A DNA stretch of 15,322 nucleotides from an uncultured Oscillospiraceae bacterium (GTDB taxonomy: Bacteria > Bacillota > Clostridia > Oscillospirales > Oscillospiraceae): contig CAJUCB010000046.1 of assembly GCA_910584805.1 (NCBI GenBank), forward strand, positions 1 to 15,322. The letters are read 5' to 3'. Position numbers and translations under genes: made by a program. This document shows, in pieces, positions 1-7,291 of the stretch. How positions within the stretch are numbered: position 1 is the stretch's first letter; every line of letters begins with the position of its first letter. The notes beneath the pieces were generated by a model. It worked only from the letters and a program-made list of their open reading frames with translations, had not been told where the DNA came from and searched no databases.

Positions 1-35
1 GGATGCAGGGGCAATGGCATAGAATATCATGTTAT

Positions 36-70
36 AAAAACCCATTTTCCTTACGTAGAAATGGGTTTTT
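36..70. terminator. Symmetric intrinsic terminator
   Basis: A 12-bp perfect stem (36-47 pairing with 59-70) encloses an 11-nt loop. The left arm begins with five A and the right arm ends with five T, so the structure reads as a rho-independent terminator on either strand. It separates whatever lies to the left, whose coding end I cannot identify in the first 35 bases, from the flagellar operon. The hairpin is seen directly; the terminator role is inferred from its form and place. Confidence 0.85.
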
Positions 71-173
71 GCGATAAAAAGTGAATAAAGCGCTTGGTTT
101 TTACCCGCCAAAGCAGAGGGTATATCTCCTGCACACTGCCATAATCAGGAGCGTGCAGGAGGTAGAAAAAGTC

Positions 174-202
174 TTGTGCTTTCCAAGCTGTTATGGTATA
201 AT
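174..202 (+). promoter_or_regulatory. Sigma-A-like promoter P1, extended -10
   Basis: TTGTGC (174-179) is followed by a 17-nt spacer and a perfect TATAAT (197-202), preceded by TG one base upstream (194-195), which makes a full extended -10. The -35 matches the consensus only in its first three bases, but an extended -10 tolerates this. Predicted transcription start is near 209, leaving a leader of about 330 nt before flgB. In Bacillus the homologous operon is also read mainly from a sigma-A promoter. No experimental support is available here. Confidence 0.7.
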
Positions 203-420
203 ACCTCACAGAGTGAAATGGATGTATTTTGCCTCAAAAATCAATTTGTATTCCCTGAGACGGCGTGTGGATAACGCCGGCCAGGGGCGGGGTACTGCCT
301 GTGGTGTTTGTGTGCCCCTCGTATACGAATGCGTTGTATATACCTGACGAAATTGCACGGCTTTGGTCGATAGCCATTGCAGACTTTGACTTCAGTGACT
401 TGATTTTTAGACCTTCTTTT

Positions 421-433
421 GGGCAATTTGCCC
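421..433. promoter_or_regulatory. Perfect inverted repeat next to P2 -35 (possible operator)
   Basis: GGGCAA-T-TTGCCC is a perfect palindrome with 6-bp arms and a single central base. It ends exactly one base before the -35 of promoter P2. The central loop is too small for a good RNA hairpin and no U-run follows, so a DNA-binding protein site is the more natural reading. No regulator is known for this sequence; the role is inference. Confidence 0.35.
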
Positions 434-462
434 TTGCAATTTCTTGTGGGTCGTGACATAAT
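434..462 (+). promoter_or_regulatory. Second sigma-A-like promoter P2, extended -10
   Basis: TTGCAA (434-439), a 17-nt spacer and CATAAT (457-462) are seen, with TG at 454-455 giving an extended -10. Four of six -35 bases and five of six -10 bases match the consensus. Predicted start is near 469, giving a short leader of about 70 nt to flgB that avoids the structured region after P1. The two promoters in tandem could set different leader structures. Confidence 0.5.
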
Positions 463-538
463 AGCATAAAAGTGTGGCCGCTTCTGCCTTGGTGGGAGAG
501 TTGGCCCCAAATCCATCATTTTTTTAGGAGGGGCAGAA

Positions 539-928
539 ATGGACTTTTTACGCAGCAATTCCATGGTGATGATGGAACGCTCCATGGACTTTCTCTGGAC
601 CAAGCAGGCGGCGATCATGGACAATATCGCCAATGCTGAGACCCCCAACTATAAAGCCAAGGTCGTAACCTTTGAGCAGAACCTGACCGAGAAGCTCCAG
701 CAGGCAGCCACAGTGGGCAAGAGATCCCGGGAGAATGTGCGTCAGGTGTTGGAGAATGCAGATTTTGCTGTTTACGATATCGACGAGGCCAAGCGTATGG
801 ACGACAACGGCGTGGACGCCACGGAGCAGATGGTGGAGATGGTGCGCAATGCCTACCAGCAGCAGTACCTATATAACGCCATCAACAAGAGCTATTCTAT
901 CCTGCGCATGGCTGTGCGGGGCCAATAA
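539..928 (+). CDS. flgB: Flagellar basal-body rod protein FlgB
   Basis: FlgB is a proximal rod subunit exported by the flagellar type III apparatus; it sits next to the MS ring. The 129-residue product has the usual length. The N-terminal rod motif appears at about residues 20-40 (QAAIMDNIANAETPNYKAK), which matches the family's 'NIANAxTPxYK' signature. The C-terminal helix at about 95-125 (MVEMVRNAYQQQYLYNAI) pairs with it in the D0 coiled coil. The ATG is preceded by AGGAGGGG with a 5-nt spacer, one of the strongest SDs in the window. It is the first gene of the operon, as in most Bacillota, and flgC follows after 14 nt. Confidence 0.96.
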   Translation: MDFLRSNSMVMMERSMDFLWTKQAAIMDNIANAETPNYKAKVVTFEQNLTEKLQQAATVGKRSRENVRQVLENADFAVYDIDEAKRMDDNGVDATEQMVEMVRNAYQQQYLYNAINKSYSILRMAVRGQ

Positions 929-942
929 GAGGGGAATAAATC

Positions 943-1431
943 ATGGCATTTTTGAATTCAATTAACATCGTTGGTTCCGGGCTCACAGCCCAGCAGCTGC
1001 GCCTGGATATCATATCGGAAAATATCACCAACTCCCAGACCACGCGGGTGGAGAATGGCGACGGGCCCTACCGGCGGAAAATGGTGGTCTTTCAGGCGGA
1101 GAGCAACCGCAATACCTTCCGGCAGGCAATGGCCCGGGCTTCCGCTGCCAGCAATCAGAGTGGCAGCCGTTTGGTGTCCAATGGGATGGTAAAACCCACC
1201 GCCGGCGGCGTGCGGGTGACCAATATCCCGGAAGACCCCAGCGACTTCAAAGTGGTTTACGACCCCACCCATCCCGACGCCAACGAGGAAGGGTATGTGG
1301 AGCTGCCCAATGTGGACATGGTGAAGGAAATCGCCGACGCCATGGCGGCCACCCAGGCATTCAACTCCAACGTGACGGCATTTAACACCCTGAAATCGGT
1401 GATTTCCAGCGGACTGGAAATCGGCCGGTAA
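943..1431 (+). CDS. flgC: Flagellar basal-body rod protein FlgC
   Basis: FlgC is the second proximal rod protein, assembled outside the membrane after export. The product has 162 residues, slightly longer than the usual 140-150. The N-terminus carries the conserved rod helix (SGLTAQQLRLDIISENITNS, residues 12-31) where the family often has 'NIANA'. The segment near residue 60 begins 'GPYRRKMVVFQ', a FlgC landmark, and the C-terminus has the 'EMxxMxxAxRAYQAN'-like helix, here VKEIADAMAATQAFNSNVTA. The ATG is 5-8 nt after AGAGGGG. It lies between flgB and fliE, with gaps of 14 and 33 nt. Confidence 0.96.
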   Translation: MAFLNSINIVGSGLTAQQLRLDIISENITNSQTTRVENGDGPYRRKMVVFQAESNRNTFRQAMARASAASNQSGSRLVSNGMVKPTAGGVRVTNIPEDPSDFKVVYDPTHPDANEEGYVELPNVDMVKEIADAMAATQAFNSNVTAFNTLKSVISSGLEIGR

Positions 1432-1464
1432 GGGGCATTTGACATATAGAAAGGATCTGTACCT

Positions 1465-1791
1465 ATGATTGGCAATACAGGAATGGGTATTGAAAATACC
1501 ATCCGAACCATCACCCCCTTTGAACACCGCAGCGAGACCCCCAAGGAGCGCACCCTCACCGAGGTGGGGGAGAGCGCTTTTGGTTCCCTATTCCGCTCCC
1601 TGATCCAAGATGTGAAGGATACTGACGCAGAGTTCGTCAATGCCCAGTATCTGCTCTCCACCGGGCAGCTGGATAACCCCGCTGAGCTGGGCTTGGCAGG
1701 CTACAAGAATGAGATCGCGGTGGACCTGCTGGTGCAGATGCGCAACAAGGCTCTGGATGTGTACAACGAGCTGAAGAATATTAACATCTAA
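1465..1791 (+). CDS. fliE: Flagellar hook-basal body complex protein FliE
   Basis: FliE joins the MS ring (FliF) to the rod. The 108-residue product has the family's short length. Its C-terminal half holds the conserved helix (NEIAVDLLVQMRNKALDVYN, about residues 82-101), which resembles the FliE 'aLqlavqvRNKlveAYqEi' block. The ATG follows AAAGGA (1450-1455) by 9 nt. It sits directly before fliF, the standard flgB-flgC-fliE-fliF order. The N-terminal 40 residues are variable, as expected for the family. Confidence 0.95.
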   Translation: MIGNTGMGIENTIRTITPFEHRSETPKERTLTEVGESAFGSLFRSLIQDVKDTDAEFVNAQYLLSTGQLDNPAELGLAGYKNEIAVDLLVQMRNKALDVYNELKNINI

Positions 1792-1840
1792 TGTTGCGCA
1801 CTGAGGTAGGACAGAAGGCAGAGAGCGGGGATGATGGCGC

Positions 1841-3481
1841 TTGAACAAAGAAAAGTTAAAGGGTATTTGGGAAAAGATCAAGACAACACTGAAGAAGGTT
1901 TCCAAGAAAATGTGGATATTGATCGCCGCCGTGGCGATCATCGTAGCTGTTGTCATTGTTGTGATCCTGAATAACCGCCCCTATTCCATTCTAATCACAG
2001 AGGCCACCCCGGATGAGGTGTCCACCGTGTCAACATGGTTGGGAGAACAAGGGGTTACCAATTACCGCACAGAGGGGAACGGGACCATCCTGGTGCCGGA
2101 GGCCCAGGCGGCAAACTTGAAAGCACGGTTGCTTCAGGAGCAGTATGCCAGCAAGGGCACGTCCTTTAGCGGCTATTTTGAAAAGACGGGGGCCCTGTCC
2201 ACCCAGTTGGACCGAAACAATGCTTGGCAGGTGGCCCTGATGGATGAAATGGCCAGCACCATCCGCCAGTTTGAGGGGGTGCAGGATGCCGCCGTGACCC
2301 TCGACATGGGCCAGGATCGTACCTACGTACTGGACAGCAACAATTTGACGAAGGCTACGGCGGGCGTGGTGCTGACGATGAAAAACGGCCAGACACTGAG
2401 TGACCAGCAGGCCAACGCCATCCGCAACTATATTGCCCACAGTGTGGCGGGATTAGACATTGAAGACGTCTCCATTAGTGATACCAACGGCCAGGAATAT
2501 ACTGGCGGCGGTATCTCTAGCAGCGAGGGCAGCTCTGCGTTGAAGCTCCGTTTGGAGCAGGAGTATAGCAACGCCGTGCGCAAAAGAGTTCTGGACAGCT
2601 TGCGTAAGGCCTACGGTACGGATAACGTGGAAGTCGGGGTCAGTGTCGTGATTGATCTGTCGGATACGACCACGGAGGAATATGAGCCCATTCTGCCGGA
2701 ATATGCCCGGGATGGCTCAACCAATGGTGCAGGTATCATCGGCCGGCGGGTTTACAGTTATAACACAGGCGAAGGTGATGGCGCTCTAGCCGGAGGAACC
2801 GTCGGTACTGGCGTGAATTCTGATATTCCCACGTATGTAGAAGAGGGAGCCGACGATCAGAATCTGGGAGACAGATTAAGTGGCAGCGGCGAAATAAACT
2901 ACGATAACCCCAAGAGGCAGACGACTTCTCGTACCACTGCCGGTTATATCAGCGACTGTACAGTAGCTGTGACCATCAACTCTGAAACGGCTGGTTATGT
3001 GAACACGGAGTCTGTCCGCCGCCATGTGGCTACCGCGGCGGGTATCACCCCGGTGGCAACGGAGACCATGACTGAGGACCAGTATTTGAGCACCAAGGTC
3101 TCGGTGATGAGCTTCCCCTTCTGGACGGAGGAAGCACCGCCAAGCCCGGCTGAGTCATTCATGGATCGCATTGGACTCCCGGTTTGGGCACTGTATGCAT
3201 TTGTTGGTGGCATTATCCTCTTCGTGGTGCTTCTGGTGGTTATCCTTCTACTGCGCCGGAAAAAACGCGAGAAGGAGGAGGCCGAACTCCAGGCTGTGGA
3301 AGAATTTATCGCCGCAGCCATGCCGGAGGGAGGCGAACCCCAAGGCGCAGATGTTATGGAACTCCATACCGAACGCAGTATGGAGCTGCGCCAGAGTATC
3401 CGCGACTTTGTGGATGAAAACGCAGAAGTGGCAGCTTTGCTGCTGAGAGGCTGGCTAAAGGGGGATGAGGAAAATGCCTGA
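1841..3481 (+). CDS. fliF: Flagellar MS-ring protein FliF
   Basis: FliF forms the MS ring in the cytoplasmic membrane, the base on which the rod, export gate and FliG assemble. The 546-residue product has a first membrane helix at about residues 24-44 (IAAVAIIVAVVIVVIL), a large extracytoplasmic region with the YscJ/FliF ring-building domains, and a second membrane helix at about 447-470. A cytoplasmic C-terminus follows, ending in the FliG-binding segment (ENAEVAALLLRGWLKG). The start is TTG at 1841: the frame has a stop at 1832-1834 and no ATG until residue 24, and GCGGGG sits 10 nt upstream. The last 8 nt overlap fliG, implying translational coupling, which suits the near-equal stoichiometry of the two rings. 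Confidence 0.95.
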   Translation: MNKEKLKGIWEKIKTTLKKVSKKMWILIAAVAIIVAVVIVVILNNRPYSILITEATPDEVSTVSTWLGEQGVTNYRTEGNGTILVPEAQAANLKARLLQEQYASKGTSFSGYFEKTGALSTQLDRNNAWQVALMDEMASTIRQFEGVQDAAVTLDMGQDRTYVLDSNNLTKATAGVVLTMKNGQTLSDQQANAIRNYIAHSVAGLDIEDVSISDTNGQEYTGGGISSSEGSSALKLRLEQEYSNAVRKRVLDSLRKAYGTDNVEVGVSVVIDLSDTTTEEYEPILPEYARDGSTNGAGIIGRRVYSYNTGEGDGALAGGTVGTGVNSDIPTYVEEGADDQNLGDRLSGSGEINYDNPKRQTTSRTTAGYISDCTVAVTINSETAGYVNTESVRRHVATAAGITPVATETMTEDQYLSTKVSVMSFPFWTEEAPPSPAESFMDRIGLPVWALYAFVGGIILFVVLLVVILLLRRKKREKEEAELQAVEEFIAAAMPEGGEPQGADVMELHTERSMELRQSIRDFVDENAEVAALLLRGWLKGDEENA

Positions 3482-4586
3482 AACCGCAGTGGCGACTGCT
3501 GAGCCCAATGCGGCGGCATCTGCCTCCGCAGTCAAAGAAATGAAGTCTGCATCCCCTGCCAAGGGAAAGAAAGACGGCAAAGAGCGACAGGAACTTACCG
3601 GCGCCCAGCGGGCGGCTACAGTTGTGATTGCCCTGGGTGCAGAGCGGGCTTCCACTCTCTATAAGCACATGGAGCCAGAGGACGTAGAGCAGCTCACCAT
3701 TGAGGTGGCGAAACTGGGTTTTTTGGATTCCGACCAGACAGAAGAAATCCTCAACGAATTTTACCAACTCTGCCGCACCAACCGTGCGGTGACAGAGGGC
3801 GGCCTGGAATACGCCCGCACGGTGTTGGAAAAGGCCTATGGCATCCAGACAGCCGAAGAGCTGCTGGGCAAGGTCACCAAGTCCCTGCGCAACCGCAGCT
3901 TCTCCTTTATGGAGAAGGCAGACGAGAAGTCCCTGTACTCCGCCCTGCAAAGCGAGCGTCCCCAGACCATTGCCCTGGTCCTCTCCTACGTGGAGGCAGA
4001 CAAAGCGGCTGGTGTGGTCTCGCAGCTGGATGAGAAACGCCAGATCCAGGTGGTGGAGAGCATGGCGAAGATCGATAGCGTATCCCCCGTGGCTGTCAAA
4101 ATCGTGGAGGCCGAGATGCGCAAGAAGTTCTCCAATATCATGACCAGCGCCAACGTGAAGGTGGGCGGCATCGACTATGTGGCCGATGTGATGAACAACT
4201 TGGACCGTACCAGCGAGAAGAACATTTTCGACGGGCTGTCCGCCTACGACCAGGACCTGGCCGACGAGATCCGCAAACGCATGTTTGTCTTCGAGGACAT
4301 CATCACCATGGACGACCGCTCCGTGCAGCGCTTTGTCCGGGATTGCGACCCCAGAGACCTGGTGTTGGCCCTCAAGGCAACCAACGAAGAAGTGGCGCAG
4401 AAATTGTTCGCCAATATGTCCAGCCGTATGGCCCAGAACATCCAGGACGACCTGGAAATCACCACCAATGTCCGCATGAAGGACGTGGAGGACGCCCAGC
4501 AGCGTATTGTGGATGTGATCCGCGATTTGGAAGAGAAGAACGAGATCATCATTATGAAGGGCGGAAAGGACGATATCATTGCCTAA
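3474..4586 (+). CDS. fliG: Flagellar motor switch/rotor protein FliG
   Basis: FliG is the rotor protein that couples FliF to the C ring and meets the MotA/MotB stator. I prefer ATG 3474 because GGGGG (3460-3464) is then 9 nt upstream; the in-frame ATG at 3465 has that G-run directly against it. The product has 370 residues (373 from 3465) against a usual 335-340. The extra length is an Ala/Lys-rich N-terminal extension of about 37 residues before the FliG_N domain (LTGAQRAATVVIALG). The middle domain has the EHPQ-like motif as SERPQTIALVLSYV. The torque helix near residues 280-302 has the expected charges (DRSVQRFVRDCDPRDLVLAL). The gene overlaps fliF by 8 nt (ATGCCTGA) and fliH by 8 nt (TTGCCTAA). 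Confidence 0.96.
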   Translation: MPETAVATAEPNAAASASAVKEMKSASPAKGKKDGKERQELTGAQRAATVVIALGAERASTLYKHMEPEDVEQLTIEVAKLGFLDSDQTEEILNEFYQLCRTNRAVTEGGLEYARTVLEKAYGIQTAEELLGKVTKSLRNRSFSFMEKADEKSLYSALQSERPQTIALVLSYVEADKAAGVVSQLDEKRQIQVVESMAKIDSVSPVAVKIVEAEMRKKFSNIMTSANVKVGGIDYVADVMNNLDRTSEKNIFDGLSAYDQDLADEIRKRMFVFEDIITMDDRSVQRFVRDCDPRDLVLALKATNEEVAQKLFANMSSRMAQNIQDDLEITTNVRMKDVEDAQQRIVDVIRDLEEKNEIIIMKGGKDDIIA

Positions 4587-5442
4587 CATATTCAAAGCGT
4601 TCAGCCGCACCAAGGCCGAGCCCTATCAGCTGCCCGACATAGAGGAGCTGGTTGTGGAGGAAGTGCCGGGGGAGGCGGAAGAGGAGACGCTGCCTGAAAC
4701 GGAGGAGGACTTTCTCCCAATAGGGGAGGAGGAACCACCGGAGCAAGCACCAGAACCTGAGGAGGAAACGGAGGAAGAGACCCCCATCAGCTACGCCCAA
4801 GTGCAGGCTGACCTGATTATGGCTGACGCCCGCCGTGAGGCGGAGCAGATCCTAGAGCAGGCCCGCAAGGACGCAGCCAAGGAGACCGACGCCGTTTTTG
4901 CCCAGGCAAAGGAAAGTGGATATCAAGAGGGCTACGTCCAGGGCATGGCCCAGGCCATGACCGAAGCCAACCAACAGCGGGAGCAGCAGGCTGCCGTGTT
5001 GGAGGAAGAAGTACACCGCTTTTTGGAAAAGGCCGGTGCGCTCTTGGACAACCAAATGGACCAGAGCGTGGCCGACCTGCGGGACTTGGCGCTGGCGGTG
5101 GCGGAAAAGGTAGTATGCGTGAGCTTGAAAAGCAGCGCAGATGTGATCAGCCGTATGATCCAAACCGCCATCGACAAGCGCAAGCGGAAAGAGTGGGTAC
5201 ACATTTACATTGCCGAGTGCGACGCGAAGCGCCTCACGCAAATGCCGGCCACATTGTCGGCATCCCTTACGGCCCTGTCGGACCGGGTGCGGATCATCCC
5301 CATGGCGGAGGATGAATCGGGCACCTGCATCATTGAGATGCCCGACGAGATCGTGGATGCCAGTGCGGCCACCCAATTGGGAAACCTGCGCACCATTCTT
5401 TCCGATACGGCCAATACCGCATCGGGGATGAACCTCATATAA
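4579..5442 (+). CDS. fliH: Flagellar export ATPase regulator FliH
   Basis: FliH binds and restrains the export ATPase FliI and links it to the C ring. The 287-residue product has a very acidic, Pro/Glu-rich N-terminal third (about residues 18-70), an alpha-helical stretch rich in Glu/Gln/Ala (about 75-155), and a C-terminal domain. That domain carries the FliH/V-ATPase-E-like ending (VDASAATQLGNLRTIL), close to the family's 'DASlxtQLexLr' block. The start is TTG at 4579, inside the end of fliG, with AAAGGA 8 nt upstream (4565-4570). The acidic N-terminal insert is longer than in Bacillus FliH and may be lineage specific. A gap of about 57 nt with a small hairpin separates it from the damaged fliI start. 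Confidence 0.92.
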   Translation: MPNIFKAFSRTKAEPYQLPDIEELVVEEVPGEAEEETLPETEEDFLPIGEEEPPEQAPEPEEETEEETPISYAQVQADLIMADARREAEQILEQARKDAAKETDAVFAQAKESGYQEGYVQGMAQAMTEANQQREQQAAVLEEEVHRFLEKAGALLDNQMDQSVADLRDLALAVAEKVVCVSLKSSADVISRMIQTAIDKRKRKEWVHIYIAECDAKRLTQMPATLSASLTALSDRVRIIPMAEDESGTCIIEMPDEIVDASAATQLGNLRTILSDTANTASGMNLI

Positions 5443-5452
5443 TAACAACGTA

Positions 5453-5466
5453 CCCCCTTGTGGGGG
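5453..5466 (+). other. Small GC hairpin between fliH and fliI
   Basis: CCCCC (5453-5457) pairs with GGGGG (5462-5466) across a TTGT loop. No T-run follows, so it is not a typical terminator. It lies 10 nt after the fliH stop and may only affect local mRNA stability or fliI initiation. Confidence 0.4.
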
Positions 5467-5499
5467 AACCGAGAACCTGGAAAGAGCCGGGGGAGAGCC

Positions 5500-5601
5500 A
5501 TGCCAACAGCATTTCAACAGATGATCCGTCAGTGGCCGGGCAGCGGTAGGGGATATCTGCCGCATCTACAACGGCGATTCCGGCGGCCAGGTGACGGCTG
5601 A
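5500..5601 (+). pseudogene. fliI: fliI 5' remnant, out of frame with the ATPase body
   Basis: An ATG at 5500 follows GGGGGAG (5489-5495) with a 4-nt gap and begins MPTAFQQMIRQ, which looks like a normal FliI amino terminus. The frame then diverges from the family. The FliI frame (position 5525 onward) is +1 relative to it and reads SVSGRAAVGDICRIY directly after an in-frame TGA at 5522-5524. In FliI proteins I know, about 36 residues separate the start from the 'xVGDxC' block and include 'G-x-V-x-x-V-x-G-L-x-I-E'. Here that motif is missing, so about 20 residues plus the frame are lost. The remnant frame ends at TGA 5599-5601. Confidence 0.6.
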
Positions 5602-6736
5602 GGTGGTGGGCTTCAAAAATGACCATATCCTCCTCATGCCCTACTCCGACATGAACGGCATCTCCTCCGGGAACTTTGTCCGCAATACTGGCGGGCAGCT
5701 CACCTTGCAGGTGGGAGAGTTCCTCCGGGGACGGATCATCAACGCTTTGGGCCAACCCATCGACGGGAAGGGCCCCTTTGAGGGGGGGACATCCTACTGC
5801 GTCAGTGGTGGCTATATCAACCCCCTATCCCGCCCGCCCATCCGGGAGCGTATTCAGTTCGGAGTGAAAGCCATTGATGGGCTCATCACCATCGGCAAAG
5901 GACAGCGTATCGGCATTTTTGCCGGGTCCGGCGTGGGCAAAAGTACCCTCATGGGCATGATTGCCAAAAACGTCACGGCAGATATCAACGTCATCGCCCT
6001 AGTGGGGGAACGTGGCCGTGAAGTGTTGGAATTCGTCCAGAAGGACCTGGGAGAGGAGGGCATGAAGCGCTCTATCCTGGTGGTGGCCACCTCGGACCAG
6101 CCTGCCATGCTGCGGATGAAATGCCCCAGTGTGGCCACGGGAATCGCGGAGTATTTCCGGGATCAGGGCTACGATGTGCTGTTGATGATGGACTCCCTCA
6201 CCCGTTTCGCTATGGCTCAGCGGGAGATTGGCTTAGCCATCGGTGAACCCCCGGTGTCCAGAGGCTATACCCCGTCTATGTATGCGGAAATGCCCAAGCT
6301 CCTAGAGCGCAGCGGCAATTTCAGCCGAGGGTCAATCACTGGCGTCTATACCGTGTTGGTGGAGGGTGACGACACCAACGAGCCCATCGCCGATACCGTC
6401 CGTGGTATTTTGGACGGACACATCGTCCTCTCCCGCTCTCTAGCCAACAGCAACCATTACCCTGCCATTGATGTGGGTGCTAGTATCTCCCGCTTGATGG
6501 TGGAGTTGGTTCCCCCGGAGCATAAGCAACTGGCCTCACGGCTCCGGGATATCATGAGTATTTATGATAAAAATGCAGACCTCATCGCCATTGGGGCGTA
6601 TAAGGCCGGCAGCAATAAGAAACTGGACTTTGCCATGTCGAAAATCGACGCAGTAAACAATTTCCTGACGCAAGATGTCAACGAAGCGTTCTCTTATGAC
6701 CAGTGCGTGGCGGAGATGGCCAGAATCTTAGCCTGA
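5591..6736 (+). CDS. fliI: Flagellum-specific export ATPase FliI, N-terminally truncated
   Basis: FliI is the type III export ATPase, related to F1 ATPase beta, which energises unfolding and release of export substrates. From the first in-frame start, GTG 5591, the product has 381 residues against a usual 435-440. Walker A is AGSGVGKST (111-119), the catalytic-glutamate loop is GERGREV (139-145), Walker B is DVLLMMD (195-201), and the ATP synthase alpha/beta signature is PAIDVGASIS (291-300). The catalytic body and C-terminus look complete. Homology extends upstream of the GTG to about 5534 (GRAAVGDICRIYNGD), so the GTG is not the ancestral start and lacks a good SD. The N-terminal barrel and FliH-contact segment would be incomplete. 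fliJ follows after 22 nt. Confidence 0.85.
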   Translation: MTAEVVGFKNDHILLMPYSDMNGISSGNFVRNTGGQLTLQVGEFLRGRIINALGQPIDGKGPFEGGTSYCVSGGYINPLSRPPIRERIQFGVKAIDGLITIGKGQRIGIFAGSGVGKSTLMGMIAKNVTADINVIALVGERGREVLEFVQKDLGEEGMKRSILVVATSDQPAMLRMKCPSVATGIAEYFRDQGYDVLLMMDSLTRFAMAQREIGLAIGEPPVSRGYTPSMYAEMPKLLERSGNFSRGSITGVYTVLVEGDDTNEPIADTVRGILDGHIVLSRSLANSNHYPAIDVGASISRLMVELVPPEHKQLASRLRDIMSIYDKNADLIAIGAYKAGSNKKLDFAMSKIDAVNNFLTQDVNEAFSYDQCVAEMARILA

Positions 6737-6758
6737 GGGACATGAGGTGGAAGTTTAG

Positions 6759-7217
6759 ATGAAGAAGTTCAAATTCTCCTTAGACACCGTGCTCTCATAT
6801 AAAGAGCAGGTCTTAGATGCCTTGAAGGGGGAACATGCTGCCATCCTGGTGAAGGTCCGGGAGCAGGAGGATTACCTGGATGGGCTTTGGAGCAAGTACC
6901 GGGCATACAATGCCGAGTACAGCCAGCGGAAGATCGAGGGCATGACTATCCTGGATGCTACCATCTACCAGAGTGGGCTGCGCCACATGGAAACCGTGAT
7001 CCAGCAAGAGACAGAGCGCTTGGAAACGCTGCGCAAGGAAGAGGAGGCCAAACGCCAGGAAGTGGTGGAGGCCAAGAAGGAGACCTCTTCCCTGGATAAG
7101 CTCAAGGAGAAGAAGCTGGACCTCTACAACAAATCGGTGCAGAAAGCGGAGGAAATCCTCATCGATGAGTTTGTCAGCTCCGCCCGCAGCCGTAGTGGGG
7201 CCAGTGCCAGCGCGTAA
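6759..7217 (+). CDS. fliJ: Flagellar export chaperone FliJ
   Basis: FliJ is the small coiled-coil protein that inserts into the FliI hexamer and helps couple it to the export gate. The 152-residue product has the family length. It starts with MKKFKFSLDTVLSYKEQ, matching the FliJ 'F+F.L..vL..ke' opening, and is predicted coiled coil nearly throughout, rich in Glu, Lys, Arg and Leu. The ATG follows a modest SD (GAGGTGG, 6744-6750) by 8 nt. It directly follows fliI as in most flagellar operons. The usual next gene in Bacillus (ylxF/motE) is absent; a 74-nt spacer leads to fliK. Confidence 0.93.
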   Translation: MKKFKFSLDTVLSYKEQVLDALKGEHAAILVKVREQEDYLDGLWSKYRAYNAEYSQRKIEGMTILDATIYQSGLRHMETVIQQETERLETLRKEEEAKRQEVVEAKKETSSLDKLKEKKLDLYNKSVQKAEEILIDEFVSSARSRSGASASA

Positions 7218-7291
7218 CCTTATGACTGTCCGAACCGGTGTCTAGCGCCGTTTGGAAATATCATTCTTTCAGGAAAGGAGGTGCAAGGAAA

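Larger units (their letters stand above)
209..538 (+). other. Long non-coding leader of the flagellar operon
   Basis: No credible gene lies between 71 and 538: the open frames here have no ribosome binding site and no recognisable product. Downstream of P1 the RNA could form several stem-loops: CGGCGT/ACGCCG (261-266 with 274-279, 7-nt loop), AGGGGC/GCCCCT (283-288 with 314-319), and a 7-bp stem including one G-U pair at 322-340. I looked for c-di-GMP-I and -II riboswitch hallmarks and do not see them. The leader ends in a strong flgB Shine-Dalgarno, AGGAGGGG (526-533). Whether the folds regulate anything is unknown. Confidence 0.45.

Noticed and set aside
81..347. 88-codon + strand open frame in the leader
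   Set aside because: GTG start without an SD, no recognisable protein pattern, and it overlaps the P1 promoter and the leader stems.
467..493. Possible sigma-28 (SigD) promoter, TAAA-N15-GCC
   Set aside because: TAAA and GCC are correctly spaced but the rest of the -10 (consensus GCCGATAA) does not match; the sigma-A elements are better.
205..538. c-di-GMP riboswitch before flgB
   Set aside because: Neither the GEMM-type conserved core nor the class II pseudoknot pattern can be read in the leader.
241..648. Minus-strand open frame across the leader into flgB
   Set aside because: It is antisense to flgB, Arg/Pro/Lys-rich as shadow frames are, and lacks an SD.
3354..4613. 419-codon minus-strand open frame opposite fliG
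   Set aside because: It is a long shadow frame, His/Leu/Val-rich because of fliG codon bias; fliG itself is unmistakable.
5415..5443. TATAAT at the fliH stop as an internal promoter for fliI
   Set aside because: No -35 at a suitable distance and no extended -10; it probably arises by chance from the stop-codon region.
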